The translations under genes were made by a program, and so were the position numbers. Positions 1-6,288 of a stretch of 7,910 bases of DNA are shown one piece after another. The stretch is from an uncultured Flavobacterium sp. (GTDB lineage: Bacteria > Bacteroidota > Bacteroidia > Flavobacteriales > Flavobacteriaceae), in assembly GCF_946482535.1 (NCBI RefSeq), contig NZ_CAMLRU010000123.1:1-7910 (forward strand), read 5' to 3'. Every line of letters begins with the position of its first letter. The first letter of the stretch is position 1. The notes under the pieces are model-generated. The model saw nothing but the letters and a program-made list of their open reading frames with translations, did no database searches and was not told where the DNA came from.

Positions 1-1031
1 ATGCGATGACCACAGTTGAACACTTGGTACATTTCCTTCCAATCAGTTTTGGAGTTTTCTTGGATAAGTTTGAATAATGGCGGTACCGGAAATAAATTGT
101 CTTTGATAACATGAACATTATCTACAAAATGCAATACTTTGGTTTGCGCACCACCGGAACAATGTACCATTCCGTGAATATCGCTTGGGGTGTATTTGTC
201 TAAAATGGCTTTGATAATCGGAGCATAAGTTCTCGTTGGTGATAAGACTAATTTACCGGCATCTATCGGCGAATCTGTTACGGCATCTGTTAATTTTGTG
301 TTTCCGGAATAGACCAATTCGTTTGGTACTGCGGCATCAAAACTTTCCGGGTATTTTTCGGCTAAATATTTGGCAAAAACATCATGTCGTGCCGAAGTTA
401 AGCCATTGCTTCCCATACCGCCGTTATAACTTTTTTCATATTTGGCCTGACCGAAAGAAGCCAAACCAACAATCACATCGCCGGCTTGAATAGCAGCATT
501 ATCGACCACATCAGAACGTTTCATTCTGGCAGTAACTGTTGAGTCTACAATAATGGTTCTTACCAAATCGCCCACATCAGCCGTTTCGCCACCGGTGGAA
601 TGAATAGTTACCCCAAACGATTTCAACTCGGCTATCAATTCTTCGGTACCGTTGATAATGGCAGAAATCACTTCGGCCGGAATCAAGTTTTTATTTCTCC
701 CTATGGTGGAAGACAAAAGAATATTATCGGTTGCTCCTACGCATAATAAATCATCGATATTCATAATCAACGCATCTTGAGCAATGCCTTTCCAGACCGA
801 AATATCTCCGGTTTCTTTCCAATACATATAAGCCAAAGACGATTTGGTTCCGGCTCCGTCAGCGTGCATAATCAGACAATAATCATCGTCATTGGTCAAA
901 TAATCGGGAACAATTTTGCAGAAAGCTTTGGGAAATAATCCTTTATCAATGTTTTTGATGGCATTGTGCACATCTTCTTTGGAAGCCGAAACTCCGCGTA
1001 GATTGTAGCGTTGACTGTTATCAGAGCTCAT
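1..1031 (-). CDS. purM: Phosphoribosylformylglycinamidine cyclo-ligase (AIR synthase), partial at C-terminus
   Basis: This ATP-dependent cytoplasmic enzyme closes the imidazole ring of FGAM to give AIR, the fifth step of de novo purine synthesis. The reading frame is open from an ATG at 1031 to the left edge, giving 343 codons. Visible landmarks are DGAGTK (residues 58-63, the nucleotide-binding loop, usually DxVGTK), DDLLCVGA (93-100), GGETADVGD (147-155) and GMGSNGLTSARHDVF (205-219), all typical of the PurM/AIR synthase fold. The sequence resembles the Bacteroidetes form of about 390 residues, longer than the roughly 345-residue enterobacterial enzyme, so I estimate about 45 residues are missing beyond the edge. 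The start is set by the MSSDNSQRYNLRGVSASKEDV opening typical of that group and by a promoter motif 25 bases upstream. It is on the same strand as the OmpA pair but has its own promoter. An AIR-synthase-related paralogue is a less likely reading. Confidence 0.9.
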   Translation of the reverse strand, partial: MSSDNSQRYNLRGVSASKEDVHNAIKNIDKGLFPKAFCKIVPDYLTNDDDYCLIMHADGAGTKSSLAYMYWKETGDISVWKGIAQDALIMNIDDLLCVGATDNILLSSTIGRNKNLIPAEVISAIINGTEELIAELKSFGVTIHSTGGETADVGDLVRTIIVDSTVTARMKRSDVVDNAAIQAGDVIVGLASFGQAKYEKSYNGGMGSNGLTSARHDVFAKYLAEKYPESFDAAVPNELVYSGNTKLTDAVTDSPIDAGKLVLSPTRTYAPIIKAILDKYTPSDIHGMVHCSGGAQTKVLHFVDNVHVIKDNLFPVPPLFKLIQENSKTDWKEMYQVFNCGHR

Positions 1032-1056
1032 TTGGTAGTGTTGTGTTGTTGTGGCG

Positions 1057-1064
1057 CAAAGATA
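1057..1064 (-). promoter_or_regulatory. Bacteroidetes-type -7 promoter element for purM
   Basis: The minus strand reads TATCTTTG, an exact match to the Bacteroidetes -7 consensus TAnnTTTG. It lies 25 bases before the purM ATG, which would leave a short leader of about 20 bases. No clear -33 TTG is seen at the expected 19-21 base spacing; that position is occupied by the 7-base tandem repeat at 1075-1100. Confidence 0.55.
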
Positions 1065-1074
1065 ATCAAAGATT

Positions 1075-1100
1075 GCAGAAAGCAGAAGGCAGAAGGCAGA
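1075..1100. repeat. 7-bp tandem microrepeat, GCAGAAR x 3.7
   Basis: The plus strand reads GCAGAAA, GCAGAAG, GCAGAAG and GCAGA head to tail. The array sits in the 81-base gap between the end of the second OmpA gene and the start of purM. It occupies the place where the -33 region of the purM promoter would lie, so changes in copy number could alter promoter spacing. That effect is inference; only the repeat itself is seen. Confidence 0.75.
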
Positions 1101-1112
1101 TTTTTGAGAGGA

Positions 1113-1883
1113 TTAATTCTCTAAGATCAAAATCTCCACACGACGGTTTTCATCGGCTTCGGTTTCGTTGCGTTCCGGAATTTTATGAATGGGTCGAGAC
1201 ACACCATAGCCTTTGAATCTCATTCGCTTTCTATCGATTTTATTGCGAAGTAAATAGTTATAAATGGCACGGGCACGAGCAGTAGAAACATCATTTTTGT
1301 CTGCTTCAGTTTGGCAACAAATATGGCCTTGAATTTCTATTCGCAATTTCGGATTTTCTTCCATCGCGCAGAGCAAATCGTAGAGTGACGATTCCGATTT
1401 GGGCACAATGCGAGCTGAGTTATTAAAAAAATAAATATTGGGCAACTTGATGGTTTCGCCTACTTTTGAATTCTTGAGTTGCTTGCTGAATTCGCTTTCG
1501 GTGATTTTGGTTGGAATTTCGGCATAAAAGATTGTCACTCTTCTGTTTTCTGCTTGGATTTTGGATTGTTTAAAATCTTTACCATAAGCAACTTTCTCGA
1601 GGCTTTTATTGAATTTTAAGCCACTTTTCTCCAGTAATTCTCGCACACTTTCTATGCGTCTTTCGGCCAGGTGTTTGTTGTAATCTTTGGTATCGATGCT
1701 GTCGCAAAAGCCTAACAGTTTGGTGATTTCAATGTCTTTATTATTGGCAATCCATTCGTTGAGCGCCAATATGGAGTTTTGATTGGGAAAGTCTTTATTG
1801 AAATCGAAAAACACCTCAAACTGTTTTTGAGAAAATCCTAAAAACGGTAAAAAGAACAGTAATATGAGTCCGATTTTTTTCAT
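1113..1883 (-). CDS. Exported protein with two OmpA-like domains (256 aa)
   Basis: Residues 1-18 form a signal peptide (MKK, then a hydrophobic run ending GFS before Gln) with no lipobox, so a soluble periplasmic or outer-membrane-associated product is expected. Two OmpA-like domains follow. The first (about 21-120) is degenerate: it has FDFNK at the start, GFCD at 58-61, the helix Arg at 76 and AENRRV at 111-116. The second (about 148-256) has GHICC at 186-190, STARARAIYNYL around Arg203, a KGYG turn, and ends NRRVEILILEN. In OmpA the Asp of GHTD and the helix Arg bind diaminopimelate of peptidoglycan. Here the first domain keeps that Asp, while the second replaces it with a Cys pair. The gene starts 1 base after the stop of its paralogue, so the two are almost certainly co-transcribed and probably translationally coupled. 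There is no N-terminal beta-barrel. The exact function is unknown. Confidence 0.88.
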   Translation of the reverse strand: MKKIGLILLFFLPFLGFSQKQFEVFFDFNKDFPNQNSILALNEWIANNKDIEITKLLGFCDSIDTKDYNKHLAERRIESVRELLEKSGLKFNKSLEKVAYGKDFKQSKIQAENRRVTIFYAEIPTKITESEFSKQLKNSKVGETIKLPNIYFFNNSARIVPKSESSLYDLLCAMEENPKLRIEIQGHICCQTEADKNDVSTARARAIYNYLLRNKIDRKRMRFKGYGVSRPIHKIPERNETEADENRRVEILILEN

Positions 1884-1884
1884 C

Positions 1885-2775
1885 TTAATTTTCCAGAATT
1901 AAAATTTCTACCCGGCGATTGGCGGCGCGCTCGGCTTCATTTTTTTCGGGTATGGGATAAATGGGTTGCGTACTTCCGAAACCTTTGTAGGACAAGCGAG
2001 CCGGATAAATTTGATTGGATACCAAAAAGTTATAAATGGCTTTGGCTCTTTGGGTGGATAAATCCAAACGATCATTAGGCATACAACACAAATGGCCTTG
2101 GATTTCGATTTTTAATTGGGAATTATTTTGAAGTACCAACAAGAGTTCATACAACTTTCCGCGTGACTCATTGACTACAGCAAAAGTATTGATGATAAAA
2201 TTGAGGTTTTCGATTTTTAATTTTTCACCGGTTTTGGCCTTGTTGATTTGGTTCATAAAAGCCCTATCCAATTTGTATTCCGATTTGGTACCGTTTGGAT
2301 TTTCAAAGACTAATTTTTCAGGAAAATCGATGTCCGGTTCAGGTAAATCTACCACTGCTTCAGCAGGTTTGAGACCTAATATTTCATCCTCGCGCGGAAT
2401 ATCTTTTTCGAAAATATAGTAAATGGTCACCTTTCTGTTTTCGGCTTTAATCGAAGACTGATTGAATTTTTCTCCGAAACTCAAGGTTTTAAAATCGGCT
2501 CTGATTTTGATTTGGTCTTTGACGATTTGAAAGATATAATCGACTCTTTTTTGGGCCAAAGTATCATTAAATCCCGAAGTTCCGTCTTCATCAGTAAAAC
2601 CGTGAATGGCTACAATTTTATGATTGTTATTGGCTAAAATCCATTGATTGAGTCTGTTTTGTTCTTTTTTAGTCAGTTCAAATTTATTACTGTCGAAGTA
2701 AAGACTGAATTGCTCTTGTGCCAATGCATTAGCTGAAATGAGAAGAATAATGACAATAATAAGTTGGCGTAACAA
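1885..2775 (-). CDS. Exported protein with two OmpA-like domains (296 aa), TTG start
   Basis: This is a paralogue of the gene immediately downstream, with the same architecture. A signal peptide covers residues 1-19 (LLISANALA before Gln). An N-terminal OmpA-like domain (about 22-120) has FDSNKFELT, GFTD at 59-62 with the peptidoglycan-type Asp retained, Arg77 and AENRKV. A linker at about 122-185 is rich in acidic residues and proline. The C-terminal OmpA domain (about 190-296) has GHLCC at 227-231 in place of GHTD, Arg243, KGFGSTQPI, and ends NRRVEILILEN, identical to its neighbour. The linker accounts for most of the 40-residue length difference. The start is a TTG: no in-frame ATG lies near, and the TTG sits directly before the only sensible signal peptide. 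It is the first gene of a two-gene unit lying just after the glutamine synthetase terminator. A structural or peptidoglycan-tethering role is inferred from the family only. Confidence 0.86.
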   Translation of the reverse strand: MLRQLIIVIILLISANALAQEQFSLYFDSNKFELTKKEQNRLNQWILANNNHKIVAIHGFTDEDGTSGFNDTLAQKRVDYIFQIVKDQIKIRADFKTLSFGEKFNQSSIKAENRKVTIYYIFEKDIPREDEILGLKPAEAVVDLPEPDIDFPEKLVFENPNGTKSEYKLDRAFMNQINKAKTGEKLKIENLNFIINTFAVVNESRGKLYELLLVLQNNSQLKIEIQGHLCCMPNDRLDLSTQRAKAIYNFLVSNQIYPARLSYKGFGSTQPIYPIPEKNEAERAANRRVEILILEN

Positions 2776-2796
2776 TGGTTGGGTTTTATTATATAA

Positions 2797-2804
2797 CGAA
2801 GTTA
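2797..2804 (-). promoter_or_regulatory. Weak candidate -7 element for the OmpA pair
   Basis: The minus strand reads TAACTTCG, one mismatch from TAnnTTTG, 21 bases before the TTG start. This distance is similar to that seen for the other promoters here. A promoter is expected somewhere in 2776-2820 because the upstream gene ends in a terminator at 2821-2857. No -33 TTG lies at the right spacing, so this is a tentative call. Confidence 0.3.
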
Positions 2805-2820
2805 CGGCATTTTTAATATA

Positions 2821-2857
2821 AAAACACCCGACAATTTTAAAAACTATCGGGTGTTTT
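2821..2857 (-). terminator. Rho-independent terminator of glutamine synthetase gene
   Basis: A perfect 11-bp inverted repeat, AAAACACCCGA (2821-2831) and TCGGGTGTTTT (2847-2857), encloses a 15-base AT-rich loop. It starts 18 bases after the stop codon of the upstream minus-strand gene. On the minus strand the stem is followed by TTTTTATATT, a reasonable U-tract. It separates glutamine synthetase transcription from the OmpA pair. Confidence 0.85.
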
Positions 2858-2875
2858 GCTAACTAATTATAAAGA

Positions 2876-5065
2876 TTATCTTGTAAATAACAACTCTCTG
2901 TATTTGGTTAAAGTCCAGATTTCATCGTCTACCAATAACTCTAATTTATCACAATGTTCTCTGATTACTTCGAAGTATGGTTTTACTTTATCACAGTAAG
3001 CTTCGGCCATTTTCTGAGCATCGGTTAGCACGTTTGCTTTTTTACGGGCTTCGGTCATGGCTTCCACATTCGAATTAATACCTTCGATATGCGCGGAAAT
3101 TTCTTTGATTAAGAAGATTTGTTCTTTGGCAATTTTTTCGAAGTCTTTACCAAAGATTTCTTTTAATCCGCGTACGTTTTCGATTAAAGTATTTTGGTAA
3201 CGAATGGCTGTAGGAATCACGTGGTTTCTGGCAATATCGCCTAAAACTCTACCTTCGATTTGGATTTTTTTGGTGTATTCTTCCAATTCAATTTCGTAAC
3301 GTGCTTCTACTTCTACGTGGTTCATTACGTTTAAATCTTCGAACAATTCCAATGCCTTTTTAGACACTTTAGCTTTCAAAGCTGCCGGAGTTGTTTTGTG
3401 ATTGCTTAAACCGCGTTTTTTAGCTTCTTTTTCCCAAGCATCGCTATAACCATCGCCTTCAAAAAGGATGTTTTTAGTTTGCTTGATGTATTCTCTCAAG
3501 ACATTGAAAATAGCTTCGTCTTTCTTTAAATCTTTTTTCTCGATTAAAGTATCTACTTCTTTTTTGAACTCTTTCAATTGTTTGGCCACGATTGAATTCA
3601 AAGTCGTCATGGCATTGGCACAATTGGCAGAAGAACCAACCGCACGGAATTCGAATTTGTTTCCGGTGAAAGCGAAAGGCGATGTTCTGTTTCTGTCGGT
3701 GTTATCCAGCATTACATCCGGAATTTTACCTACAACGTTTAGTTTCAAATCGGTTTTTTCTTCCGGAGATAATTTTCCTTTAGAAACGCCTTCTAATTCT
3801 GCTAAAACTTTGGTCAATTGCTCACCGATAAAAACCGAAATAATAGCCGGTGGTGCTTCATTAGCGCCTAATCTGTGATCGTTACTGGCTGTTGCTATAG
3901 CAGCACGAAGTAATTCTTCATATTCTTGAACCGCTTTTATCGTATTGATAAAGAACGATAAGAATTGTAGGTTACTCATTGGGGTTTTGCTTGGAGACAA
4001 TAAGTTTACTCCTGTATCTGTAGCCAATGACCAGTTATTGTGTTTTCCGGAACCGTTTACCCCTTTAAAAGGTTTTTCATGGAACAATACTTTGAAGTCA
4101 TGACGCTCTCCTACTTTTGACATAACATCCATAAGCAATGAGTTGTGGTCAACGGCAAGATTTGTCTCTTCGAAGATTGGAGCCAACTCGAATTGGTTTG
4201 GCGCTACTTCGTTGTGACGGGTTTTAACCGGAATACCTAACAACATACATTCTTCTTCCAATTCTCTCATGTAATTTAGAGCACGAGACGGGATAGACCC
4301 GAAATAATGGTCGTCTAATTGTTGTCCTTTAGCTGAAGTATGACCTAATAAAGTTCTGCCGGTCATCACTAAATCAGGACGAGAATTGGCTAAAGAACTG
4401 TCAACCAAGAAATATTCTTGTTCCCAACCTAAGGTTGCGGTAACTTTTTTAACATTTTTATCGAAATATTTACATACTTCAGTAGCCGCTTCATCAACTG
4501 CATTTAAAGCACGTAGTAAAGGTGTTTTATAATCTAGAGCTTCACCGGTATAAGAAATGAAAACCGTAGGAATACACAAAGTAGTTCCGAAAATAAATGC
4601 CGGAGAAGTTGGATCCCATGCGGTATAACCACGCGCTTCGAAGGTATTTCTAATTCCACCATTAGGAAAAGAAGACGCATCCGGTTCTTGTTGTACCAAT
4701 TGTCCGCCGCCAAATTTTTCAACAGTTTCAGTACCATCATAAGAAGTCTCGAAGAAGGCATCGTGTTTTTCTGCTGTAGTTCCGGTTAAGGGTTGAAACC
4801 AGTGCGTATAATGCGTAACGCCTTTTGACAAAGCCCATTCTTTCATCCCCATAGCGATATAATCTGCCAGCTTTCTGTCAATTTTAGTTCCATGCTGTAC
4901 CGCATCTTTTACTCCTTTGTAAGCATCTGAAGTCAAATATTGCTTCATGGCTTTGTCATTAAACACATTAGAACCAAAAAGTGCCGATTTCTTATCAGCC
5001 TCTTCAAATTTTACAGGTTTTCTACCTGATGCATCTTTTAATGCTTGAAAACGTAAAGTTGACAT
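2876..5065 (-). CDS. glnN: Glutamine synthetase type III
   Basis: This enzyme makes glutamine from glutamate, ammonia and ATP in the cytoplasm, the main entry of ammonium into metabolism. The 729-residue length is typical of the GSIII class, against about 470 for GSI. The N-terminal part carries the GSIII-specific block FGGGQLVQQEPDASSFPNGG (118-137), followed by EARGYTAWDP. The catalytic domain shows GWEQEYFLVD (213-222, metal-binding Glu), NEVAPNQFELAP (285-296), NGSGKHNNWS (337-346, with the His of the ATP site), NDHRLGANEAPPA (395-407) and FEFRAVGSSANCAN (471-484, substrate Arg474). The C-terminal third is mostly helical, as in other GSIII proteins. I see no adenylylation motif of the GSI type. 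The ATG at 5065 is supported by the MSTLRFQAL opening and by a promoter motif 39 bases upstream. Transcription is divergent from the TerC-family gene, and a candidate operator overlaps and flanks the promoter. The gene is complete and intact. Confidence 0.97.
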   Translation of the reverse strand: MSTLRFQALKDASGRKPVKFEEADKKSALFGSNVFNDKAMKQYLTSDAYKGVKDAVQHGTKIDRKLADYIAMGMKEWALSKGVTHYTHWFQPLTGTTAEKHDAFFETSYDGTETVEKFGGGQLVQQEPDASSFPNGGIRNTFEARGYTAWDPTSPAFIFGTTLCIPTVFISYTGEALDYKTPLLRALNAVDEAATEVCKYFDKNVKKVTATLGWEQEYFLVDSSLANSRPDLVMTGRTLLGHTSAKGQQLDDHYFGSIPSRALNYMRELEEECMLLGIPVKTRHNEVAPNQFELAPIFEETNLAVDHNSLLMDVMSKVGERHDFKVLFHEKPFKGVNGSGKHNNWSLATDTGVNLLSPSKTPMSNLQFLSFFINTIKAVQEYEELLRAAIATASNDHRLGANEAPPAIISVFIGEQLTKVLAELEGVSKGKLSPEEKTDLKLNVVGKIPDVMLDNTDRNRTSPFAFTGNKFEFRAVGSSANCANAMTTLNSIVAKQLKEFKKEVDTLIEKKDLKKDEAIFNVLREYIKQTKNILFEGDGYSDAWEKEAKKRGLSNHKTTPAALKAKVSKKALELFEDLNVMNHVEVEARYEIELEEYTKKIQIEGRVLGDIARNHVIPTAIRYQNTLIENVRGLKEIFGKDFEKIAKEQIFLIKEISAHIEGINSNVEAMTEARKKANVLTDAQKMAEAYCDKVKPYFEVIREHCDKLELLVDDEIWTLTKYRELLFTR

Positions 5066-5084
5066 AAAGTTAATTTTAAAAAGT

Positions 5085-5095
5085 TATACCCCATT
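5085..5095. promoter_or_regulatory. Downstream candidate operator half-site in glutamine synthetase leader
   Basis: TATACCCCATT repeats, with one change, the TATACCCTATT at 5137-5147, in the same orientation and 52 bases apart (about five helical turns). It falls in the untranslated leader, between the -7 element and the ATG of glnN. Two sites in phase flanking a promoter would suit a looping or repressing regulator, but no regulator is encoded in the window. The role is inferred. Confidence 0.35.
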
Positions 5096-5104
5096 AATTT
5101 GATG

Positions 5105-5112
5105 CAAATATA
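5105..5112 (-). promoter_or_regulatory. glnN: -7 promoter element for glutamine synthetase
   Basis: The minus strand reads TATATTTG, an exact TAnnTTTG match, 39 bases before the ATG. Transcription would begin near 5100. A -33 TTG is absent at 19-21 bases upstream, which would fit dependence on an activator bound at the inverted repeat at 5141-5156. Confidence 0.65.
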
Positions 5113-5136
5113 GCAATATTTTCAATTTAAAATATC

Positions 5137-5158
5137 TATACCCTATTTTTTTAGGGGT
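5137..5158. promoter_or_regulatory. Inverted-repeat candidate operator upstream of glutamine synthetase
   Basis: CCCTA (5141-5145), six T, then TAGGG (5152-5156) form a 5-bp inverted repeat with a 6-base spacer. It is embedded in TATACCCTATTTTTTTAGGG followed by GT. The centre lies about 36 bases upstream of the -7 element, near -48 from the inferred start, a position typical of activator sites. The stem is too short to be a terminator, and neither strand places it after a gene. A nitrogen-status regulator is a plausible ligand by context only. Confidence 0.45.
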
Positions 5159-5242
5159 CAATTTAAAAAATTAATAAAAAGTGCTATTTTAAAAATTTTA
5201 TTATCGCCTAGTTAATTATTACTCTTTCACCATTCAAACCGC

Positions 5243-5250
5243 TATATTTG
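5243..5250 (+). promoter_or_regulatory. -7 promoter element for the TerC-family gene
   Basis: TATATTTG on the plus strand matches TAnnTTTG exactly, 21 bases before the ATG at 5272, so the leader would be only about 15 bases long. No -33 TTG is seen at the standard spacing. The remaining stretch, about 5160-5240, is AT-rich and I see nothing else in it. Confidence 0.6.
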
Positions 5251-5271
5251 TAGCAACTAAATAAATGTACT

Positions 5272-6213
5272 ATGATAGTTTGGATTGTTTTTCTGGCTTT
5301 AATTTTTCTTTTTCTTGCCCTTGATTTGGGTGTATTCAACAAAAACCCTCATATTATCAAACCGAAAGAAGCCGGAATTTGGACCGGAATTTGGGTTTCG
5401 CTTTCTTTTATTTTCAGCATCGTTGTGGGTTGGATTTACAAAAACGGACTTATTGCCAACCCTACCGAATTAACTCCGGCAGTAGCTTCCATGAAATTCA
5501 TCACGGGTTACCTGATTGAATTATCATTGAGTGTAGATAATATTTTTGTTATCGCAGTAATTTTTGCCTCATTCAAAATCCCACAGAAATACCAACATCG
5601 TGTTTTGTTTTGGGGAATTTTGGGCGCAATAGTATTTAGAGGCTTAATGATTTTCTTCGGAGTTATTTTAATTAACAAATTCAGCTGGATGACCTACCTG
5701 TTTGGGGCATTCTTAATTTTTACAGCTGTTAAGATGTTATTCAAAGGCGATGAAGAAGAGTTTAATCCAAAAAAATCATTTGTTTACAGAAACTTACGCA
5801 AAATTATACCGATTACCAGTCATGCCGATGGCGAGCATTTTTTTGTTAAAAGAAGACATATCACAGCCGCTACACCACTTTTTGTAGCCTTGATAGTAAT
5901 CGAAGTAATGGACATGCTTTTTGCTTTGGATAGCGTGCCTGCAATTTTGGCTATTACGTCTGATCCATTTTTGGTTTTTAGCTCTAATATTTTTGCCATT
6001 TTGGGTTTACGCTCCATGTATTTCTTTTTAGCCAATATGTTGGAAAGATTCAGTTACCTTGAGTATAGCTTGATTGCCATTCTGACATTTGTCGGAATTA
6101 AAATGTTAATCATTCATTATTATAAATTCCCTGAATGGGTTTCATTAGGCTTTATTGCAGTTTCTTTATTAGCCGGTATCATTGTCTCCATTAGAAGAAA
6201 CGATTCTAAATAA
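5272..6213 (+). CDS. terC: TerC/Alx-family integral membrane protein
   Basis: This is a polytopic inner-membrane protein of the TerC family, historically linked to tellurite resistance; members such as E. coli Alx are tied to manganese export and metal homeostasis. Its 313 residues match the Alx-like subgroup (about 320). About nine hydrophobic segments are visible, near residues 1-20, 36-56, 76-100, 112-134, 138-156, 199-222, 234-255, 264-282 and 287-306. Family hallmarks are IELSLSVDNIFV (82-93, Glu83 and Asp89) and EVMDMLFALDSVPAI (211-225, Glu211, Asp214 and Asp220); these membrane acidic residues are the likely metal ligands. NIFAILGLRSMYFFLA (239-254) is also typical. A charged loop, about 158-198, joins the two halves, which look like an inverted duplication (SVDN versus ALDS). 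It stands alone, divergent from glnN, with no other ter genes nearby, so general metal homeostasis is more likely than a tellurite operon. The symbol reflects family rather than proven function. Confidence 0.92.
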   Translation: MIVWIVFLALIFLFLALDLGVFNKNPHIIKPKEAGIWTGIWVSLSFIFSIVVGWIYKNGLIANPTELTPAVASMKFITGYLIELSLSVDNIFVIAVIFASFKIPQKYQHRVLFWGILGAIVFRGLMIFFGVILINKFSWMTYLFGAFLIFTAVKMLFKGDEEEFNPKKSFVYRNLRKIIPITSHADGEHFFVKRRHITAATPLFVALIVIEVMDMLFALDSVPAILAITSDPFLVFSSNIFAILGLRSMYFFLANMLERFSYLEYSLIAILTFVGIKMLIIHYYKFPEWVSLGFIAVSLLAGIIVSIRRNDSK

Positions 6214-6233
6214 CAATCCTCTTTTTATAAACA

Positions 6234-6264
6234 AAAAAGCCTCTTCATAATGAAGAGGCTTTTT
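6234..6264. terminator. Bidirectional rho-independent terminator
   Basis: AAAAAGCCTCTTCA (6234-6247) pairs perfectly with TGAAGAGGCTTTTT (6251-6264) around a TAA loop. It has a T-run on the plus strand and a run of six T on the minus strand. It lies 21 bases after the TerC-family stop and 25 bases after the end of the convergent minus-strand gene, so it can end both transcripts. Confidence 0.93.
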
Positions 6265-6288
6265 AATGAGTATTAATTTGTTTAAAGA

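Noticed and set aside
236..493. 85-codon plus-strand reading frame opposite purM
   Set aside because: It lies antisense within the well-supported purM frame, has a low-complexity Arg/His-rich translation with no domain, and no promoter or ribosome site.
1..1031. Truncated purM pseudogene
   Set aside because: The frame is intact to the edge with all visible motifs present; the missing C-terminus is due to the window boundary.
3468..3878. 136-codon plus-strand reading frame opposite glutamine synthetase
   Set aside because: It is the reverse of a highly conserved catalytic region of glnN; its length follows from codon bias on the other strand. The same applies to the smaller frames at 2171-2419, 4534-4761 and 5820-6035.
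5141..5156. Intrinsic terminator between glnN and the TerC-family gene
   Set aside because: The stem is only 5 bp and lies between two divergent starts, where no transcript needs to end; an operator is more likely.
5272..6213. Part of a tellurite-resistance or phage-defence ter operon
   Set aside because: No TerD-like, TerB or TerZ genes flank it; the gene is monocistronic, with its own promoter and terminator.
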